Below are positions 1-6,341 of a DNA stretch of 6,547 nucleotides, piece by piece. Source of the DNA: an uncultured Clostridia bacterium. Lineage in GTDB: Bacteria > Bacillota_A > Clostridia > UMGS1840 > HGM11507. The notes under the pieces were generated by a model. The model saw nothing but the letters and a program-made list of their open reading frames with translations, was not told the origin of the DNA and made no database searches. The position numbers and the translations under genes are program-made. Every line of letters begins with the position of its first letter. Position 1 is the stretch's first letter. The stretch lies in contig CAKRUL010000081.1 in NCBI GenBank assembly GCA_934403665.1, positions 1 to 6,547 of the forward strand, in the 5' to 3' direction.

Positions 1-246
1 GTGAAAACTTATACCAATCACAACGGCGGAATCCTTGGGGGGATCACAAACGGAATGCCGGTGAATGTGAAGGTCTGCATGAAGCCAACCCCTTCCATAT
101 ACCGGGAACAACGCACCGTGAATCTGAAAACCGGAAAGGATGATAAACTTACGATTGAGGGGCGCCACGATCCGTGTATTCTGCCGCGAGCCGTTCCCGT
201 GATCGAATGTGTGACGGCAATCGGCATGTTGGACGATCTATTATAA
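1..246 (+). CDS. aroC: Chorismate synthase, C-terminal part (5' end outside window)
   Basis: This is the last 81 residues of chorismate synthase, which converts 5-enolpyruvylshikimate-3-phosphate to chorismate using reduced FMN, the last step of the shikimate pathway in the cytosol. The visible part carries family signatures: GGITNGMP (about residues 14-19 of the fragment onward), KPTPSI (28-33), and the C-terminal signature starting GRHDPC followed by PRAVPVIE. Full-length family members are about 360-390 residues, so most of the gene lies upstream. The GTG at the window edge is almost certainly an internal valine codon rather than a start, because the conserved family sequence is already under way there. 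It is followed 31 bases later by pheA on the same strand, fitting an aromatic amino acid operon. Confidence 0.95.
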   Translation: MKTYTNHNGGILGGITNGMPVNVKVCMKPTPSIYREQRTVNLKTGKDDKLTIEGRHDPCILPRAVPVIECVTAIGMLDDLL

Positions 247-277
247 GAATATCTGTAAGAGGCAGGAGAATAACGGT

Positions 278-1402
278 ATGCGAAATTTAGAAGAAATCCG
301 TCCGGAAATTGACCGGGTGGACCGACAACTTAAGGAACTTTTTTTAGAGCGAATGCGTTTAGTAAATGAGGTCTGCATTTATAAAAAGGAACATGGTCTC
401 CCGGTGAAAAATCAAGATCGGGAAAACAACCTGATTGCAGAGAAATTACAGAATCTTTCTTCTTTTGCGGAAGAAACCGAATCTTTCTTCCGCAATATGA
501 TAGAGATCAGCTGTGATTATCAGGAAAAAAGAATCAGCAAAAAAAGAAACCGAATTCCCTCTTTTTCCCATGTTTCCCGTGAAACCTTTTTCGCTGAGAC
601 CAAAACGGCATGTTATCAGGGTATTCCGGGAAGTTATTCCCATGAGGTGTGTACACGGCTGTTCCGCAATGCTGAGCTCTCGCGAACTGATTCCTTTCGG
701 GAAGTTTTTGAGAAGGTTGCGCAGGGGCTCTGTGAGACCGGAGTCGTTCCCCTCGAAAATATCACGGCCGGAGCCGTCACGGAAGTTTATGAGGCGCTCA
801 AGGAAATGGAGCTCTATATAGCGGCAAGCCCCATTTTGCCAATCCGCCATGTTCTGATGGGAACAGGAAACCGCAAGGACGTGAAAACGGTTGTCTCTCA
901 TCCGCAAGCGTTGCGCCAATGTGACCATTTTATCCGTTTGAACGGTTTCGAGAAAAAAAACGCTCCCAACACGGCGATTGCCGCCAAGCTTGTCTGTGAA
1001 GCATCCCGTTCGGATACTGCGGCAATTGGCTCCAAAGCAGCTGCAGAGCGCTATCACCTGAACATTTTGGAGGAAAACATTGCCGATACCAACAACAATA
1101 AAACACGTTTTATTGTAATCACTAAAAAACCTCTTTTTCTCACAGATGCCGATACCATTTCCATGATTTTTTCCATTCCTCATCAGGTTGGTTCGCTTGC
1201 CCGTGTGTTGCAACACTTTGCCCGCCGCGGACTCAATATGACTATGATCGAATCCATGCCTCTGAAAAAGGGAAAATGGGAATATCTTTTTTACGTTGAT
1301 GTGAAAGGAAATGTGCAGGATTTAAAAGATTCTCTGGAATCCATGGGATATTTGTTTGACTATTTTAAAATTACGGGAAATTATCAAACGATTGAGCTAT
1401 AA
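278..1402 (+). CDS. pheA: Bifunctional chorismate mutase / prephenate dehydratase (P-protein) with ACT domain
   Basis: The 374-residue protein converts chorismate to prephenate and then to phenylpyruvate, committing flux to phenylalanine. Residues about 1-90 are an AroQ-type helical chorismate mutase domain (IDRVD at 11-15, R25, K36/K37). Residues about 110-282 are prephenate dehydratase: GIPGSYS (115-121), VVPLEN (156-161), SHPQAL (207-212) and the catalytic TRF motif (276-278). Residues about 293-370 form the ACT domain that in this family binds phenylalanine for feedback control. The two phenylalanine-binding motifs, GALV and ESRP in E. coli, read GSLA (305-308) and ESMP (325-328) here, so the arginine is lost. 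Length matches the E. coli type P-protein (about 386). The ATG at 278 follows AGGAG at 264-268 with 9 bases of spacing. It lies between aroC and aroE-aroK. Confidence 0.96.
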   Translation: MRNLEEIRPEIDRVDRQLKELFLERMRLVNEVCIYKKEHGLPVKNQDRENNLIAEKLQNLSSFAEETESFFRNMIEISCDYQEKRISKKRNRIPSFSHVSRETFFAETKTACYQGIPGSYSHEVCTRLFRNAELSRTDSFREVFEKVAQGLCETGVVPLENITAGAVTEVYEALKEMELYIAASPILPIRHVLMGTGNRKDVKTVVSHPQALRQCDHFIRLNGFEKKNAPNTAIAAKLVCEASRSDTAAIGSKAAAERYHLNILEENIADTNNNKTRFIVITKKPLFLTDADTISMIFSIPHQVGSLARVLQHFARRGLNMTMIESMPLKKGKWEYLFYVDVKGNVQDLKDSLESMGYLFDYFKITGNYQTIEL

Positions 1403-1409
1403 TTGGAAA

Positions 1410-1415
1410 GAAGGA
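1410..1415 (+). promoter_or_regulatory. Ribosome binding site that sets the aroE-aroK start
   Basis: GAAGGA lies 5 bases before the ATG at 1421. A TTG at 1403, directly after the pheA stop, is in the same frame and would add six residues (product starting MERRTD), but nothing like a Shine-Dalgarno sequence precedes it. The ATG also places the conserved AroE start (a beta strand leading into GYPLGHS) at the usual distance from the N-terminus. Confidence 0.75.
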
Positions 1416-1420
1416 CAGAT

Positions 1421-2770
1421 ATGAAATACGGTTTATTGGGTTATCCCTTGGGGCACAGTCTTTCTGCGGAAATTCACCGGATGCTGTTTTCTCTCGCCGG
1501 AAACCCGGAGAATCAATATGATTTGTATGCAAAAGAAACAGCGGAGGATTTTTCGGATGCCCTCTCTCTGGATGGCTTTAATGTAACCATTCCTTACAAA
1601 ACAACCATTATCCGCCATCTCTCTCAAGCCGACGAAAAAGTAGCTCTTTATCACGCCTGCAACACCGTGGTGCGGCAGGGAAGACGTCTGTATGGTTACA
1701 ACACCGATGTGAACGGGTTTTGGGAAACGCTTCATTTCCATCATCAGAATCTGAAAGGGAAAAAGGTTTTGGTGACGGGTTTTGGAGGGGTTTCCAAAAT
1801 GATGGTTACCGAAAGTATTTTAAACGGTGCAGAGGTCAGTGTTCTTCTGCGCAATCCGGAAAAAACAGCGAATACTCAAAAAGAAATCCGAGAAATTACC
1901 GGACAAACGATTCCGGTCCTCACAGAACCGGAAGAAAATTATGAAATCCTATTACAGGGAACCCCCGCCGGAATGCATCCCAAGCCCATCGCATCTCCGG
2001 TTTCGCTATACTCCCTGAGAAATATCAGCTTTGCATTTGATACCATTTACAATCCGGTTTCCACCGTTTTGACCAACGCAGTGAACTTCTCCGGCGGAAC
2101 CGGAGTGAACGGGCTTTGCATGTTAGTTTATCAGGCGGCATGCGCACAAAAATATTTCTATGGCGCCGCCTTTTCCACAGAACAATTGCAACTGGTGGAA
2201 CGCACTGTGAAAAAGCAATTAAAGCCCTTCTCCTTTCCCAAGAATATTATTTTAATCGGTCCGCCCGGATCCGGAAAATCCTCTCTAATGGAGGGAATCG
2301 GAACAATATTTCAACTCTCCTCCGTGGATTTGGATGCGGAAATAGAACGAAAAGCCGGAATGGAGATCAAGCAGATTTTTTCCGCAAAAGGGGAGAAATA
2401 TTTCCGAAAACTGGAGGAAGAAACCGCTCTCTCTTTGTGCGCTGAAACAGGAAAGGTGATCAGTACAGGCGGAGGCATTGTGGAAACCGCTTCCTGCATG
2501 CAAAAAATCTTTGAAAATCCAAAAAACCTGATTATCTCCCTGATGCCTTCCAAAGAGATTTTGTTATCCCGTCTTTCGGGAGATACAAAGCGTCCGCTTC
2601 TTGCAGGAGACACAGAAGCAAAACTGACAGAGCTTTTGCAAAGGAGAATGTCTCTTTATCAAAACTATGCACACATTTCCGATGAGATTGCCGAGGAAAT
2701 TCCTGTGAAAAATCACGTCTTAAAAATTTGTGACAGCATTCTGGCATATGAAAAAAATAAGCTCATATAA
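1421..2770 (+). CDS. aroE-aroK: Fused shikimate dehydrogenase (AroE) - shikimate kinase (AroK)
   Basis: A single 449-residue protein joins two consecutive shikimate pathway enzymes. Residues 1 to about 265 are shikimate dehydrogenase, which reduces 3-dehydroshikimate with NADPH. It shows the shikimate-binding SLS (13-15), GFNVTIPYK with catalytic K60, N81, NTDVNG with catalytic D96, the nucleotide loop GFGG (120-123), R144 at the NADP-phosphate position, TPAGM (181-185), DTIYNP (207-212) and MLVYQA (234-239). Residues about 273-449 are shikimate kinase: Walker A GPPGSGKS (280-287), shikimate-binding D303/D305, FRKLEEE with R329, GGG (350-352), lid RPLL (391-394) and RRMSLY (408-413). Both halves retain their key residues, so both should be active. 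The linker is only about ten residues. The reading frame runs unbroken through the junction. The gene starts 18 bases after pheA. Confidence 0.95.
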   Translation: MKYGLLGYPLGHSLSAEIHRMLFSLAGNPENQYDLYAKETAEDFSDALSLDGFNVTIPYKTTIIRHLSQADEKVALYHACNTVVRQGRRLYGYNTDVNGFWETLHFHHQNLKGKKVLVTGFGGVSKMMVTESILNGAEVSVLLRNPEKTANTQKEIREITGQTIPVLTEPEENYEILLQGTPAGMHPKPIASPVSLYSLRNISFAFDTIYNPVSTVLTNAVNFSGGTGVNGLCMLVYQAACAQKYFYGAAFSTEQLQLVERTVKKQLKPFSFPKNIILIGPPGSGKSSLMEGIGTIFQLSSVDLDAEIERKAGMEIKQIFSAKGEKYFRKLEEETALSLCAETGKVISTGGGIVETASCMQKIFENPKNLIISLMPSKEILLSRLSGDTKRPLLAGDTEAKLTELLQRRMSLYQNYAHISDEIAEEIPVKNHVLKICDSILAYEKNKLI

Positions 2771-2781
2771 AAGGAGAAAAA

Positions 2782-3534
2782 ATGAAAAAAGCATTATTCT
2801 TTGACTGGGACGGAACGCTTTCCTTCGACGGAAATCACGTGTCTCCGGAAACCAGGAACACAATCCGCAAACTGCGGCAAAAAGGGCACTTGGCCTTTTT
2901 ATGCACCGGACGATCCTATGGCTTCATCCCGAAGGAAGCTTTTGCACTGGATTTTGACGGCATCATCTGCGGAGCCGGTTCTCATATTGTCATCGGCGGG
3001 AAAACCCTTTTTCGTCGTTCCATTCCGGAGGATGTCACAAGAAAAATTTTTCTTCACTTTCTTGAGGACGGTCAAAGCTGTGTTCTGGAAGGGGAAGATG
3101 CCATGTTTGTGATCAATGGGGAAGCCCCCTTCGGCACACAGTGGCCAATTCTGAAAGAGCCGGCAGACTTTGACCGCTTGGCAGCAGGGCATCCGATTAC
3201 CAAGCTGACGCTTTACGAAACGCCAAGCGAAGCATCTAAGCGTCTTTTAAGCAAATATTTTTCTCTGATTGTCCATTCTGTTTATCAGGAAGCCGTTCTG
3301 CTTGGCTGCAATAAGGCTACCGGTATCGAAAAAGTGTTGAACGCCTTCCATCTGACCCGGAAAGACAGTGTAAGCTTTGGAGACAGTCCCAATGATTTGG
3401 ATATGCTTCGCTATACAGCACAGAGTATTGTGATGGGAAATGCGCCCGATAACATCAAAAAAGAAGCAGATTATATCACCGCTTCCGCCGAGGAAAACGG
3501 TGTCGCGCAGGCGCTGGAAACTTATTTTTTATAA
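2782..3534 (+). CDS. Cof-type HAD-superfamily (IIB) hydrolase
   Basis: The 250-residue protein is a haloacid dehalogenase superfamily phosphatase of the Cof/IIB type, Mg-dependent enzymes that usually remove phosphate from sugar phosphates, nucleotides or flavin intermediates. All four HAD motifs are visible: motif I DWDGT with nucleophile D8 and acid/base D10, motif II threonine T42 in CTGRS, motif III K178 in NKATG, and motif IV GDSPND with D201 and D205. The roughly 100 residues between motifs II and III form the C2-type cap that sets substrate choice. There is no signal peptide or membrane segment, so it is cytosolic. It starts 11 bases after aroE-aroK, with AAGGAG at 2771-2776, and is the last gene before a terminator. 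Its substrate cannot be read from sequence, and no link to the aro pathway is established. Confidence 0.9.
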   Translation: MKKALFFDWDGTLSFDGNHVSPETRNTIRKLRQKGHLAFLCTGRSYGFIPKEAFALDFDGIICGAGSHIVIGGKTLFRRSIPEDVTRKIFLHFLEDGQSCVLEGEDAMFVINGEAPFGTQWPILKEPADFDRLAAGHPITKLTLYETPSEASKRLLSKYFSLIVHSVYQEAVLLGCNKATGIEKVLNAFHLTRKDSVSFGDSPNDLDMLRYTAQSIVMGNAPDNIKKEADYITASAEENGVAQALETYFL

Positions 3535-3541
3535 AGAGCGT

Positions 3542-3588
3542 AAAAAAAGCAATCGTCCCAATCAAATGGGATGATTGCTTTTCTTTTA
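3542..3588. terminator. Bidirectional intrinsic terminator between convergent genes
   Basis: A 16-bp stem (3545-3560 with 3567-3582) encloses a six-base loop ATCAAA. Arms are AAAAGCAATCGTCCCA and TGGGATGATTGCTTTT. The single non-Watson-Crick position is a G-U pair in the + transcript but a C-A mismatch in the - transcript. The + side is followed by a T-rich tail (TTTTCTTTT) and the - side by a run of T from the A tract at 3542-3548. It lies 10 bases past the HAD gene stop and about 60 bases past the DUF362 gene stop on the other strand, so it can end transcripts from both directions, probably better for the + strand. Confidence 0.88.
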
Positions 3589-3590
3589 TT

Positions 3591-3617
3591 CCTGTTTCCC
3601 TTCAAAAGGGAAACCGG
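3591..3617. repeat. Small perfect inverted repeat beside the terminator
   Basis: GTTTCCCTT (3594-3602) and AAGGGAAAC (3606-3614) are a perfect 9-bp inverted repeat around a CAA loop. Two more C-G pairs (3591-3592 with 3616-3617) follow after one mismatch. Neither strand carries a T run directly after the stem, so it does not look like a standard terminator by itself. On the - transcript it would sit between the DUF362 gene stop and the terminator hairpin. Confidence 0.6.
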
Positions 3618-3642
3618 ACACATTTTGCAGGTTTCTGTGCTG

Positions 3643-4515
3643 TTAAGCGGTTTCTATTGTTATTATTTCATATTCTCTTGTTCCGACTCCAAGTCCTTCC
3701 GCCGCTTCAATGGTGTGCACGCCGTTTCTCGATTCAATCCGTTCGATCAGATGTTCTTTGCCCGGATCATCGGACTGATAGACAAGATCCAGACAAGCCT
3801 GATCCAATGCGACCGGATCCAGAGAAGCGAGAATCCCAATATCCGCAATAGCAGGATCCTCCGCTACGGCACAGCAATCGCAGTCCACCGACAGATTGCA
3901 CATAACATTGATAAATGCCATTTTCCCCTGAAAGAAAGTGACAATAGATTTCGCCGCATCCGCCATAGACTCCAGAAAAGAATCATGATCCGCCGTCCAC
4001 AGTTTTTCCGGGTCCCCCACTCCGTGAATATATGCTTTTCCATGAGAAGAGGCAATCCCGATAGAAATGTTTTTCAGCGCACCGCCATAGCCTCCCATAG
4101 GATGTCCTTTAAAATGGGAGAGAACCAGCATCGAATCGTAATTTTTCAAATGACTTCCGACGTAATTGACCGGAAGCTGTTTTCCGTTTTCCACCGGAAG
4201 AGAAATCTCTCCCTCTTCATCCATAATATCCACAGAAGCAATATCGGTCCATCCATGTGCTTTCATCGTTTTCCAATGCTCTTCAGTGGTATTTCGTTTT
4301 CCTGCATATGCCGTATTGCATTCCACAATTGTCCCGTTGACAAGAGACACCATAGGAGCAAAAAAGGCGGGACGTATAAAATTCTGATTTCCCACTTCGC
4401 CTGAATGCACTTTTACTGCAACGTTTCCCGGAAGAGAGATTCCAAGTGTTTGATAAAGTTTTATGACCGCCTCCGGAGTAACCTTATTCATAAAATATAC
4501 TTTTGCTTTTTCCAT
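3643..4515 (-). CDS. DUF362 family protein, possible iron-sulfur binding
   Basis: The 290-residue protein belongs to the DUF362 family, whose biochemical role is not settled and which is often proposed to bind an iron-sulfur cluster. Family features visible: a start resembling KVYFMNK, NVAVKVHSGE (31-40), HFKGHPMGGYGGALKN (134-149), and a cysteine group C206, C212, C214 and C215 leading into the strongly conserved DIGILASLDPVALDQA region (225-240). There is no C-terminal ferredoxin-type CxxCxxCxxxC domain, which some longer family members carry. No signal peptide or membrane segment is seen. I chose the ATG at 4515 because AAAGGA stands 8 bases upstream; the ATG at 4521 would touch that site, and a further in-frame ATG at 4557 has none. 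It follows lrgB by 53 bases and is probably in that operon. Function unassigned. Confidence 0.85.
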   Translation of the reverse strand: MEKAKVYFMNKVTPEAVIKLYQTLGISLPGNVAVKVHSGEVGNQNFIRPAFFAPMVSLVNGTIVECNTAYAGKRNTTEEHWKTMKAHGWTDIASVDIMDEEGEISLPVENGKQLPVNYVGSHLKNYDSMLVLSHFKGHPMGGYGGALKNISIGIASSHGKAYIHGVGDPEKLWTADHDSFLESMADAAKSIVTFFQGKMAFINVMCNLSVDCDCCAVAEDPAIADIGILASLDPVALDQACLDLVYQSDDPGKEHLIERIESRNGVHTIEAAEGLGVGTREYEIITIETA

Positions 4516-4523
4516 ATCCATCT

Positions 4524-4529
4524 TCCTTT
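4524..4529 (-). promoter_or_regulatory. Ribosome binding site that sets the DUF362 gene start
   Basis: On the - strand AAAGGA lies 8 bases before the ATG at 4515. Two other in-frame ATGs exist: 4521, only two bases from this site, and 4557, which lacks one. The spacing favours 4515. Confidence 0.65.
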
Positions 4530-4568
4530 CTTTCGTATTATGAACGTTTTTTCCCATTTATTTTGTTG

Positions 4569-5243
4569 TCAAAGAAACATAGAAAGAATCACCGTGATGA
4601 TGCCGGAAACAGCGATTGCAATTCCGCTCATTGCCCCCTCTGTTTCCCCGATTTGAATCGCTTTTGAGGTGCCGACCGCATGTGAGCTTGCTCCAATTGC
4701 AACCCCTGCCGCTACCGAATCGTCTATTTTAAGCAGTCGGATCAGCGTTGGTGCCAGCATCGCCCCCAAAATTCCGGTTACAATAACTGCCGCTATAGTA
4801 ATCGGAACAATTCCTCCCAAACTCTTGCTGATCTCCATCGCGATAGGCGTCGTTACCGATTTCGGAAGCATCGATGCTGTAAGCTTTTCGTCCAAACCAA
4901 AGACCTTGCACAAAAGAAAAGCGCTTCCTATGGACACAATTGCTCCGGCAAGGCAACCGGCTATGATGGGGAAAAGATTTTTTTTCAGGATTTCCAGCTG
5001 ACTGTAAACCGAAATCGCCAATACCGCAGTCGCCGGGCCAAGAAACAGCGAAATGATGTTACCTCCCTGCTGATACGACTCGATGGGAATCTGAAACACA
5101 TTTAAAATCAAAAGAATCAGTGCAATCGCAATAAGCAGGGGATTTGCAAGCGGTGTTTTCCATTTCCAGTTTAATTGCACCCCCATCTCATAAGCAAAGA
5201 TGGAAAGCACAATTCCAAAAAGAGGAGAATTGGTAAGCTCCAC
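4569..5243 (-). CDS. lrgB: LrgB/CidB family membrane protein
   Basis: The 224-residue protein is almost entirely hydrophobic with several membrane spans and matches the LrgB/CidB family. Signatures: SPLFGI near the start (6-11), FLGPATAVLA (67-76), LPKSVTTPIAM (126-136), and SHAVGTSKA (187-195) followed by GETEGAMSG (199-207). In Staphylococcus the LrgAB pair was described as an antiholin-like modulator of murein hydrolases; homologues in Bacillus, Streptococcus and plant plastids act in pyruvate or glycolate/glycerate transport. Which applies here is not visible. I chose a GTG start at 5243, one base after the lrgA stop and 9 bases after AAAGGGGG; an in-frame ATG at 5273 would overlap lrgA and add ten charged residues unlike family N-termini. 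Near-abutting genes imply translational coupling with lrgA. Confidence 0.93.
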   Translation of the reverse strand: MELTNSPLFGIVLSIFAYEMGVQLNWKWKTPLANPLLIAIALILLILNVFQIPIESYQQGGNIISLFLGPATAVLAISVYSQLEILKKNLFPIIAGCLAGAIVSIGSAFLLCKVFGLDEKLTASMLPKSVTTPIAMEISKSLGGIVPITIAAVIVTGILGAMLAPTLIRLLKIDDSVAAGVAIGASSHAVGTSKAIQIGETEGAMSGIAIAVSGIITVILSMFL

Positions 5244-5244
5244 T

Positions 5245-5616
5245 TTATTTTTCCCCCTTTCGCCGTTTCGCATTCTGGAGGCGTATGACGCCCTTCACTG
5301 TAAAAGCAGTTACCGTGAAGGTGACAATCGTTGTCAAAAAACAAACTGCAAGCAACGGCAAAATATTGTCTTTCAGTGCATTGTAATCAGACATAATCCC
5401 AACCCCGGCAGGGATGAAGAAAAACGCCATATTCTGAAGCAGAAAATCGCTTTTCTGATTGATATGCTCCTGTTTCACGAGCCCCAAGCACAGAAAAACA
5501 AACAGCACCAGCATACTGATGACGCTGGCGGGAAAAGGAAAGGGGAGAAGCATTTCCAAACCTTCCACCAAAAAACAAATTCCCAAAACCATGCCGATTT
5601 GTAAAATTATTTTCAT
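5245..5616 (-). CDS. lrgA: CidA/LrgA family holin-like membrane protein
   Basis: The 123-residue protein is a small CidA/LrgA family membrane protein with about four predicted spans (roughly 5-22, 29-47, 60-76 and 85-108) and a basic C-terminal tail (KRRKGEK). Family motifs are PFPFPASVISM (25-35) and FFFIPAGVGIM (65-75). Such proteins are described as holin- or antiholin-like and act with LrgB, more recently as a two-subunit carrier for pyruvate or related small organic acids. The start ATG at 5616 has AAAAGG upstream (5625-5630), a moderate ribosome binding site. It is the first gene of the lrgA-lrgB-DUF362 cluster. LytS/LytR, which commonly regulate such pairs, are not in this window. Confidence 0.93.
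   Translation of the reverse strand: MKIILQIGMVLGICFLVEGLEMLLPFPFPASVISMLVLFVFLCLGLVKQEHINQKSDFLLQNMAFFFIPAGVGIMSDYNALKDNILPLLAVCFLTTIVTFTVTAFTVKGVIRLQNAKRRKGEK
5253..5260 (-). promoter_or_regulatory. Ribosome binding site for lrgB supporting a GTG start
   Basis: AAAGGGGG on the - strand, inside the last codons of lrgA, sits 9 bases before the GTG at 5243. This G-rich site supports the non-ATG start for lrgB over the upstream ATG at 5273. Confidence 0.6.
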
Positions 5617-5630
5617 AGTTTCAACCTTTT

Positions 5631-5659
5631 TAAATATAGAGAATGAACTGTGCCAGCAA
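5631..5659 (-). promoter_or_regulatory. Weak candidate promoter for lrgA-lrgB-DUF362
   Basis: The lrgA operon needs its own promoter because a terminator separates it from frr. On the - strand TTGCTG (5654-5659) could be a -35 box and TATATT (5633-5638) a -10 box, but the spacer is only 15 bases. The -10 candidate is also close to the ribosome binding site, leaving a very short leader. This is a weak match; the promoter could lie elsewhere in 5617-5695. Confidence 0.25.
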
Positions 5660-5691
5660 TTTCGCTTTTTCTCTGCAAAAACCCATTCTTG

Positions 5692-5727
5692 AAATAAAAA
5701 GGGATGTAAAAAATATTTTTACACCCC
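5692..5727 (-). terminator. Intrinsic terminator after frr
   Basis: On the - strand, 13 bases past the frr stop, GGGGTGTAAAAA pairs with TTTTTACATCCC around a three-base loop, with one bulged A, and is followed by TTTTTATTT. An 8-bp AT-rich inner stem plus a GC outer stem and a T tail fits a rho-independent terminator. It separates pyrH-frr from lrgA-lrgB. The + strand lacks a T tail after the stem, so it is one-directional. Confidence 0.8.
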
Positions 5728-5739
5728 TCGCCTTTATTC

Positions 5740-6294
5740 TTAAACCGTCAAAATTTCCTTTTCTTTCGCAGCAAGCAGTGTGTCTACCTCTTTGACATAC
5801 TTATCGGTCGTTTTCTGTACTTTCCCTTCTGCGTCTTTCAAATCATCTTCGGTGATTTCGCTCTTCTTTTTCATGTCCTTCAGCTTATCCACACCGTCGC
5901 GGCGGATATTCCGAATCGATACTCTGGCATTTTCCGCAATTTTGTGAATATCTTTCACCAGTTCCTTGCGGCGTTCCTCTGTCAAAGCGGGAATGGAAAG
6001 ACGAATGCATTTTCCGTCATTATTTGGATTGATTCCGATATCCGCTTTTTGAATCGCCTTTTCCACATCGCCCAAGATACTGGCATCCCAAGGCTGTATC
6101 AATATTGTTCTCGCATCGGGAATAGAAATGTTGCCCACCTGCGCAATCGGAGTAGCCGTTCCGTAATAATCCACGGTCACCTTGTCTAAAATGGCAGGGT
6201 TTGCACGCCCTGCACGAACCGCAGCAAAATCTTTTGCTAAAATGTCAACAGTTTTACCCATTTTCAATTCAACATCTTTTAAAATTTCTTGCAT
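5740..6294 (-). CDS. frr: Ribosome recycling factor
   Basis: The 184-residue protein is ribosome recycling factor, which with EF-G splits post-termination ribosomes in the cytosol; it is essential in most bacteria. Length matches the family (about 185). Signatures along the protein: VRAGRANPAILD (26-37), VDYYGTATPI (41-50), PWDASIL (68-74), KADIGINPNNDG (83-94), LTEERRKELVK (104-114) and VSIRNIRRD (125-133), the last including arginines important for ribosome binding. Helical domain I is formed by the N-terminal and C-terminal stretches, with the beta-rich domain II between. The start is fixed by AGGAGGG 6 bases upstream. It lies 47 bases after pyrH, the usual order, and is followed by its own terminator. 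Confidence 0.97.
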   Translation of the reverse strand: MQEILKDVELKMGKTVDILAKDFAAVRAGRANPAILDKVTVDYYGTATPIAQVGNISIPDARTILIQPWDASILGDVEKAIQKADIGINPNNDGKCIRLSIPALTEERRKELVKDIHKIAENARVSIRNIRRDGVDKLKDMKKKSEITEDDLKDAEGKVQKTTDKYVKEVDTLLAAKEKEILTV

Positions 6295-6300
6295 TTGATA

Positions 6301-6307
6301 CCCTCCT
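6301..6307 (-). promoter_or_regulatory. Strong ribosome binding site of frr
   Basis: AGGAGGG on the - strand lies 6 bases before the frr ATG at 6294. It is the closest match to the full anti-Shine-Dalgarno complement in this window, in keeping with a highly expressed translation factor. Confidence 0.85.
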
Positions 6308-6341
6308 GTTTTTTCTCAGTTTATCTTTCTTTTTATCTTTT

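Noticed and set aside
1..3. GTG at the window edge as the start of a short gene
   Set aside because: The downstream sequence is the C-terminal part of chorismate synthase and the family sequence is already in progress at the first codon.
446..1216. Open frame of 256 codons on the - strand
   Set aside because: It lies wholly opposite pheA, whose protein matches a known family throughout; the antisense product resembles no family I recognise and is not placed in any operon.
1403..1420. TTG start for aroE-aroK directly after the pheA stop
   Set aside because: No ribosome binding site precedes it, whereas the in-frame ATG at 1421 has GAAGGA 5 bases upstream and fits AroE N-termini.
3571..4404. 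Open frame of 277 codons on the + strand
   Set aside because: It is opposite the DUF362 gene and begins within the terminator hairpin; the - strand protein has clear family motifs and the + product is basic with no recognisable domain.
4536..4573. TTGACA on the - strand upstream of the DUF362 gene as a promoter
   Set aside because: TTGACA overlaps the lrgB stop, but no -10-like box lies 16-18 bases further on; the nearest (TAATAC) is 26 bases away, so I do not call a promoter.
5641..5659. TGGCAC upstream of lrgA as a sigma-54 -24 element
   Set aside because: The matching TTGC-type -12 element is absent at the required spacing.
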